A stretch of DNA of 64,000 bases from Rhizobacter koreensis. GTDB taxonomy: Bacteria; Pseudomonadota; Gammaproteobacteria; Burkholderiales; Burkholderiaceae_C. Below are positions 62,761 to 64,000 of the stretch, piece after piece. Numbering within the stretch: the first letter of the stretch is position 1; every line of letters starts with the position of its first letter. The stretch lies in contig NZ_JABWMJ010000002.1 in the NCBI RefSeq assembly GCF_013366375.1, forward strand, positions 496,001 through 560,000, read 5' to 3'. The notes under the pieces were generated by a model. The model had not been told where the DNA came from and did not search any database. It saw nothing but the letters and a program-made list of their open reading frames with translations. The translations under genes and the position numbers were made by a program.

Positions 62761-62955
62761 GACCGCGCGACGCCGCCGGCGATGCCCGCGCGCAACTCAG
62801 GCAGGCCGCACGGGAGCATCGGCGATGCGCTCGGCAGGATGAAGTTCGTCGCGCATCGTTGCTCGTCGGGTCGGCGGGCTGCATTCTAGGAAGGAACGCA
62901 CGGCGCCTGCGCCAGCCCCCGAGGGGGCGATGCGGGGCTCGCCGACAATGCGGCC

Positions 62956-63930
62956 GTGAAGCCGCTCGCCGCCACCACCCTGCGCAGCCTGCCGGCCGTG
63001 CTCGTACCGTCGGGCGCAGGCCATCTGGCGGCGGTCGACATCGGCTCGAACAGCTTCTGGCTCGAGATCGGCGAGTGGCAGGGCGGCCGCTATCGCTGCG
63101 TCGACGCGATGAAGGAGACCGTCCGGCTCGGCGGCGGACTCGGCGCCGACGGACTGCTCGAGGCCGGGGCGGCGGCACGCGGCCTCGCCTGCCTCGAACG
63201 CTTCGGCGAGCGCCTCGCCGGCTTCGCGCCGCAGCAGGTGCGCGCCGTGGCGACGCAGACGCTGCGCGAGGCGCGCAACCGCGCGGCCTTCCTGGCGCGC
63301 GCCGAGGCCGCGCTGGGCTTTCCCGTCGAGGTGATCGGGGGACGCGACGAAGCGCACCTCATCTATGCCGGCGTCGCGCGCCTGCAGCCGTCGCCGGCGC
63401 GGCGCCTGGTGGTCGACGTCGGCGGGCGCTCGACCGAGCTGATCGTCGGCTGCGATCGCGAGGTGATCGACGCCGAGTCGTTCCCGATCGGCAGCGTCAG
63501 CCTCTCGATGCAGCACTTCGCCGACGGCCGGCTCGACGCCGCCGCCTTTGGCGCTGCCGAGCGCGCGGCCGCCGCGCTGTTCGAGCCGGCGATCGGGCGC
63601 TTCGCGCGCGCCGACTGGGCCGAGGCGCTCGGCTCGTCGGGCACCGTCTCGGCGATCGCCAGGGTGCTGCGGGTGACCGGCCTCGGCCGGGGCGCGGTCG
63701 GTCCCGACGCGCTCGAGGCGCTGATCGAGCGCTGCCTCGTCGCCGGGCACGTCGACCGGCTCGACCTGCCGGGCCTCACCGACGAGCGCCGCCAGGTGAT
63801 CGCGGGGTGCCTGTCGATCCTCCACACGCTGGTGCGCCGGCTCGGCATCGACGACCTGCAGCCCGCCGCCGGCGCGCTGCGCCACGGGCTGATCGCCGAC
63901 CTCGAGGCGACAAGAACCGGCGCCGGCTGA
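62956..63930 (+). CDS. Short Ppx/GppA-family phosphatase
   Basis: A 324-residue protein with the Ppx/GppA actin-like ATPase fold: AVDIGSNSFWLEI (phosphate loop 1), VVDVGGRSTELIVG and GSSGTVSAI. It contains only the two N-terminal domains; E. coli Ppx and GppA are about 500 residues. Short forms exist and may hydrolyse polyphosphate or pppGpp. GTG 62956 is the only start before the fold. Confidence 0.9.
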   Translation: MKPLAATTLRSLPAVLVPSGAGHLAAVDIGSNSFWLEIGEWQGGRYRCVDAMKETVRLGGGLGADGLLEAGAAARGLACLERFGERLAGFAPQQVRAVATQTLREARNRAAFLARAEAALGFPVEVIGGRDEAHLIYAGVARLQPSPARRLVVDVGGRSTELIVGCDREVIDAESFPIGSVSLSMQHFADGRLDAAAFGAAERAAAALFEPAIGRFARADWAEALGSSGTVSAIARVLRVTGLGRGAVGPDALEALIERCLVAGHVDRLDLPGLTDERRQVIAGCLSILHTLVRRLGIDDLQPAAGALRHGLIADLEATRTGAG

Positions 63931-64000
63931 GAGCCCGTCGCCGCTGGGGCGCCGCCGCGGAGGACGGGCTCCCGGTCGACACCGGAAGCGCCGAAGCGCC

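Noticed and set aside
1..64000. tRNA, rRNA, riboswitch and prophage signals
   Set aside because: No convincing cloverleaf, rRNA-like stretch, riboswitch consensus or phage structural gene was seen by eye; a covariance-model scan would be needed to exclude small RNAs.

Overview
This 64 kb window is very GC-rich, with almost no non-coding space. It looks like chromosomal DNA from a betaproteobacterium, probably order Burkholderiales (Rubrivivax/Methylibium/Piscinibacter-like). This is inferred from the gene content (dxs-ispA-xseB block, folE2, lolC/E-lolD, recJ beside its usual uncharacterised partner, a PEP-CTERM protein, dnaE2) and from codon use. No rRNA, tRNA, CRISPR array or prophage was recognised.

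Region 1 (1-15.4 kb) is mixed housekeeping and envelope or stress genes: the 3' end of glnS, a PEP-CTERM protein, a methyltransferase, an ABC exporter, hemerythrin, DsbA-like and FKBP proteins, an exported peroxiredoxin, two convergent phospholipase-D-type cardiolipin synthases (ClsC-like and ClsB-like), formaldehyde-detoxifying frmA, and a prolyl-4-hydroxylase-like oxygenase. Region 2 (15.5-21.1 kb) holds an unusual ftsH paralogue and the error-prone polymerase gene dnaE2, with no imuA/imuB beside it.

Region 3 (21.1-27.6 kb) is the highlight: a chromosomal integron. An integrase gene (intI) with every catalytic residue and the integron-specific patch lies immediately upstream of dnaE2 with a 3-nt gap. 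A near-consensus LexA box covers the intI promoter, so intI and dnaE2 look like one SOS-controlled transcription unit. Divergently from intI lie an attI site with two direct repeats like those of class 1 attI and a cassette array whose genes all point away from intI. Six cassettes (22611-25197) are separated by attC sites; four sites are well preserved and two degenerate. Beyond them are decayed attC halves around ridA, an osmC-like gene and a Zn-ribbon-like protein. Cassette products are mostly small membrane or exported proteins, two YidD-family proteins (one truncated) and a frameshifted HNH nuclease. The integrase carries an extra C-terminal tail of about 124 residues with collagen-like and nonapeptide repeats.

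Region 4 (27.6-44.8 kb) is a long run of small single-domain genes, nearly all on the + strand: LysE exporter, four VOC proteins, GNAT acetyltransferases, GFA proteins, thioesterase, TfoX-N, YciI, MAPEG, TspO, TauE, metallophosphoesterase, hydrolases, PilZ and DUF2277. Content and orientation recall a cassette collection, but no attC sites are visible past about 27.6 kb (inference only).

Region 5 (44.8-64 kb) returns to core functions: lipoprotein release (lolD, lolC/E), recJ, a PHP phosphatase, a Sua5/YciO protein, an SPFH protein, a lipoprotein hydrolase, folE2, the dxs-ispA-xseB operon, a Rieske oxygenase, a DMT permease and a mercaptopyruvate sulfurtransferase, a universal stress protein, a ZIP transporter and a short Ppx/GppA phosphatase. 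Four single-base homopolymer indels disrupt two genes of the integron region (HNH cassette, osmC); they are either sequencing errors or real decay.
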